Program-made: the position numbers and the translations under genes
The notes under the pieces: model-generated
Told to the model about the DNA's origin: nothing
What the model saw: the letters and a program-made list of their open reading frames with translations, nothing else
The model's database searches: none
DNA from: an uncultured Rubrobacteraceae bacterium
GTDB lineage: Bacteria > Actinomycetota > Rubrobacteria > Rubrobacterales > Rubrobacteraceae
DNA length: 6,760 nt
NCBI GenBank assembly: GCA_902806105.1
Contig: CADCVI010000162.1
Span: 1 to 6,760 of the forward strand
Direction of reading: 5' to 3'
In this document: positions 5,862 to 6,760 of the stretch, one piece after another
Layout of the letters: every line of letters begins with the position of its first letter
How positions within the stretch are numbered: the stretch's first letter is position 1

Positions 5862-6680
5862 ATGGAGAGGCAGGAGGATGATGCCGGAAACGGTTTCCAG
5901 GACGGCAGCCGGGCGCAGGGGAAGGTCCCTCTCGCAGCCGCCTCCTCGGTATACCGAACGCCTGGTAACGATGACCGGTCTCCGAAACCGGTGGTAAGCG
6001 AAGATCAGGCAACGCAAGGACCGTCCGAAAGGCGGAGCCCGTACCCGTGGATGAACTGGCAGGCCGCGCTGTACGTGTTCGTCCTGGGCCTTACGTGTCT
6101 CGTCCTGGCCCCCCTCACGAGCTTGTGGTGGATCTTCCCGGTCCTCGCCGCCGCCGTGCCGCTTACCCTCGCCGTGCTGCAAAGGTCCGACCTCAAGCTC
6201 GGCAGAGCCGGCGACAAAAAGTACAAAGAGCGGGAGCTTCTGGAGGCGCTGGCCGAACGGGGCGAGTTGACGCCCGCTACGGCCGCGATGCGCACCTCGC
6301 TCACCGTCGAGGAGGCCTCGAAGATGCTCGAGGAGTTAGCCGGGAAGGGCCACCTGAATCTTCGAGCTGAGGACGGGATCATGTTCTATGTCCTCGCCGA
6401 GTGGGACCGGTACCCCGAGCAGGGCATGCCACACACGCTCTCGGAGCCTGGGCCGGAATGCGTAGGAGCCCCTGAACGGCTCGACGACCCGTTGAGCGAG
6501 AGGGAGCTTGAGGTTCTCGCCCTCCTGGCTTCCGGGAGGACCAACGCGGAGATCGCCAGGCACCTCTTCGTGGCCTTGGGAACTGTCAAGTCTCACCTCA
6601 ACAACATATACCGTAAGCTCGGGGCAGCCAACCGCGCTGACGCCGTCACCCGGGCCCGCAAGATGCGCCTGCTGCCTTAA
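5862..6680 (+). CDS. Membrane-anchored LuxR-type transcriptional regulator with winged-helix-like segment
   Basis: A 272-residue protein with an unusual order of parts. Residues 1-63 are polar and probably disordered. Residues 66-84 (WQAALYVFVLGLTCLVLAPL) and 88-107 (LWWIFPVLAAAVPLTLAVL) are two membrane helices joined by a very short turn. Residues about 120-178 (KERELLEALAERGELTPATA, then SLTVEEASKMLEELAGKGHL and a beta pair ending IMFYVLAEW) look like a winged helix. Residues 209-270 are a LuxR/GerE helix-turn-helix with LSERELEVLALLASGRTNAE and GTVKSHLNNIYRKLG. There is no receiver, autoinducer or ATPase domain. ATG 5862 has GAGGAG 7 bases upstream; M64 (6051) just before helix 1 is a weaker alternative start. 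Both helices should form a hairpin that leaves the DNA-binding domain in the cytoplasm. It stands alone on the plus strand, so its targets are unknown. Confidence 0.9.
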   Translation: MERQEDDAGNGFQDGSRAQGKVPLAAASSVYRTPGNDDRSPKPVVSEDQATQGPSERRSPYPWMNWQAALYVFVLGLTCLVLAPLTSLWWIFPVLAAAVPLTLAVLQRSDLKLGRAGDKKYKERELLEALAERGELTPATAAMRTSLTVEEASKMLEELAGKGHLNLRAEDGIMFYVLAEWDRYPEQGMPHTLSEPGPECVGAPERLDDPLSERELEVLALLASGRTNAEIARHLFVALGTVKSHLNNIYRKLGAANRADAVTRARKMRLLP

Positions 6681-6760
6681 GCAAACGCCAGGTGCTCGCG
6701 TCAGGTGCGAACCATTCGGTCTCAAGAGCCTCGCCATCCTTCCCAAAAAGGCGTCGTTTA
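6681..6760. other. Downstream of the luxR-type gene, no gene seen
   Basis: The last 80 bases hold no recognisable coding signal. CGCC and GGCG flank CCTTCCCAAAAAGG near 6731-6752, a weak stem at best. Any terminator or neighbouring gene lies past the edge. Confidence 0.4.

Noticed and set aside
5951..5997. Two ACCGGT hexamers forming an inverted repeat in the luxR-type gene
   Set aside because: They lie inside the coding region and are short and self-palindromic in GC-rich DNA, so chance is enough.

Overview
The window is high-GC DNA with G/C-rich third codon positions. Its gene set (BarA-type sensor kinase, membrane-anchored LuxR regulator, AzlCD exporter, TetR plus divergent hydrolase) fits a high-GC actinobacterium. 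A Rubrobacter-like organism is my best guess from protein style; no marker gene confirms it. Five genes look intact inside the window, one continues past the left edge, and several stretches hold decayed or unrecognised sequence.

Layout. 1-1011 (minus): N-terminal part of a sensor histidine kinase with two membrane helices, a CHASE3-like outer domain and the H-box; the catalytic part lies beyond base 1. 1021-1191 (minus): a 56-codon ORF with a strong ribosome binding site, ending 9 bases before the kinase ATG. 1190-1603 (minus): coding-like sequence whose protein signal switches frame twice, probably a frameshifted gene with an ABM-like (dimeric alpha/beta barrel) part. 1604-2070: no recognisable gene. 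2071-2991 (minus): alpha/beta hydrolase with an aspartate nucleophile and no catalytic histidine at the usual place. 2992-3115: divergent control region with a perfect 13-bp-arm inverted repeat and a third half-site at the same 13-bp period. 3116-3766 (plus): TetR-family repressor. 3835-4143 and 4140-4823 (minus): azlD and azlC, overlapping by four bases. 4824-5224: no recognisable gene. 5225-5455 (plus): a fragment of a BCCT-family (betaine/choline/carnitine) transporter. 5456-5861: two hairpins and the luxR leader. 5862-6680 (plus): membrane-anchored protein with a winged-helix-like segment and a C-terminal LuxR helix-turn-helix.

How the genes work together. The clearest unit is the divergent TetR/hydrolase pair: the repressor very likely binds the shared operator and controls the hydrolase and itself in response to an unknown ligand. 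AzlCD should be a two-subunit amino-acid exporter. The kinase and the LuxR-type protein are separate signalling inputs at the two ends; nothing here shows they act together. The BCCT fragment and the frameshifted remnant suggest local gene decay. I see no CRISPR array, tRNA, rRNA or complete insertion sequence.
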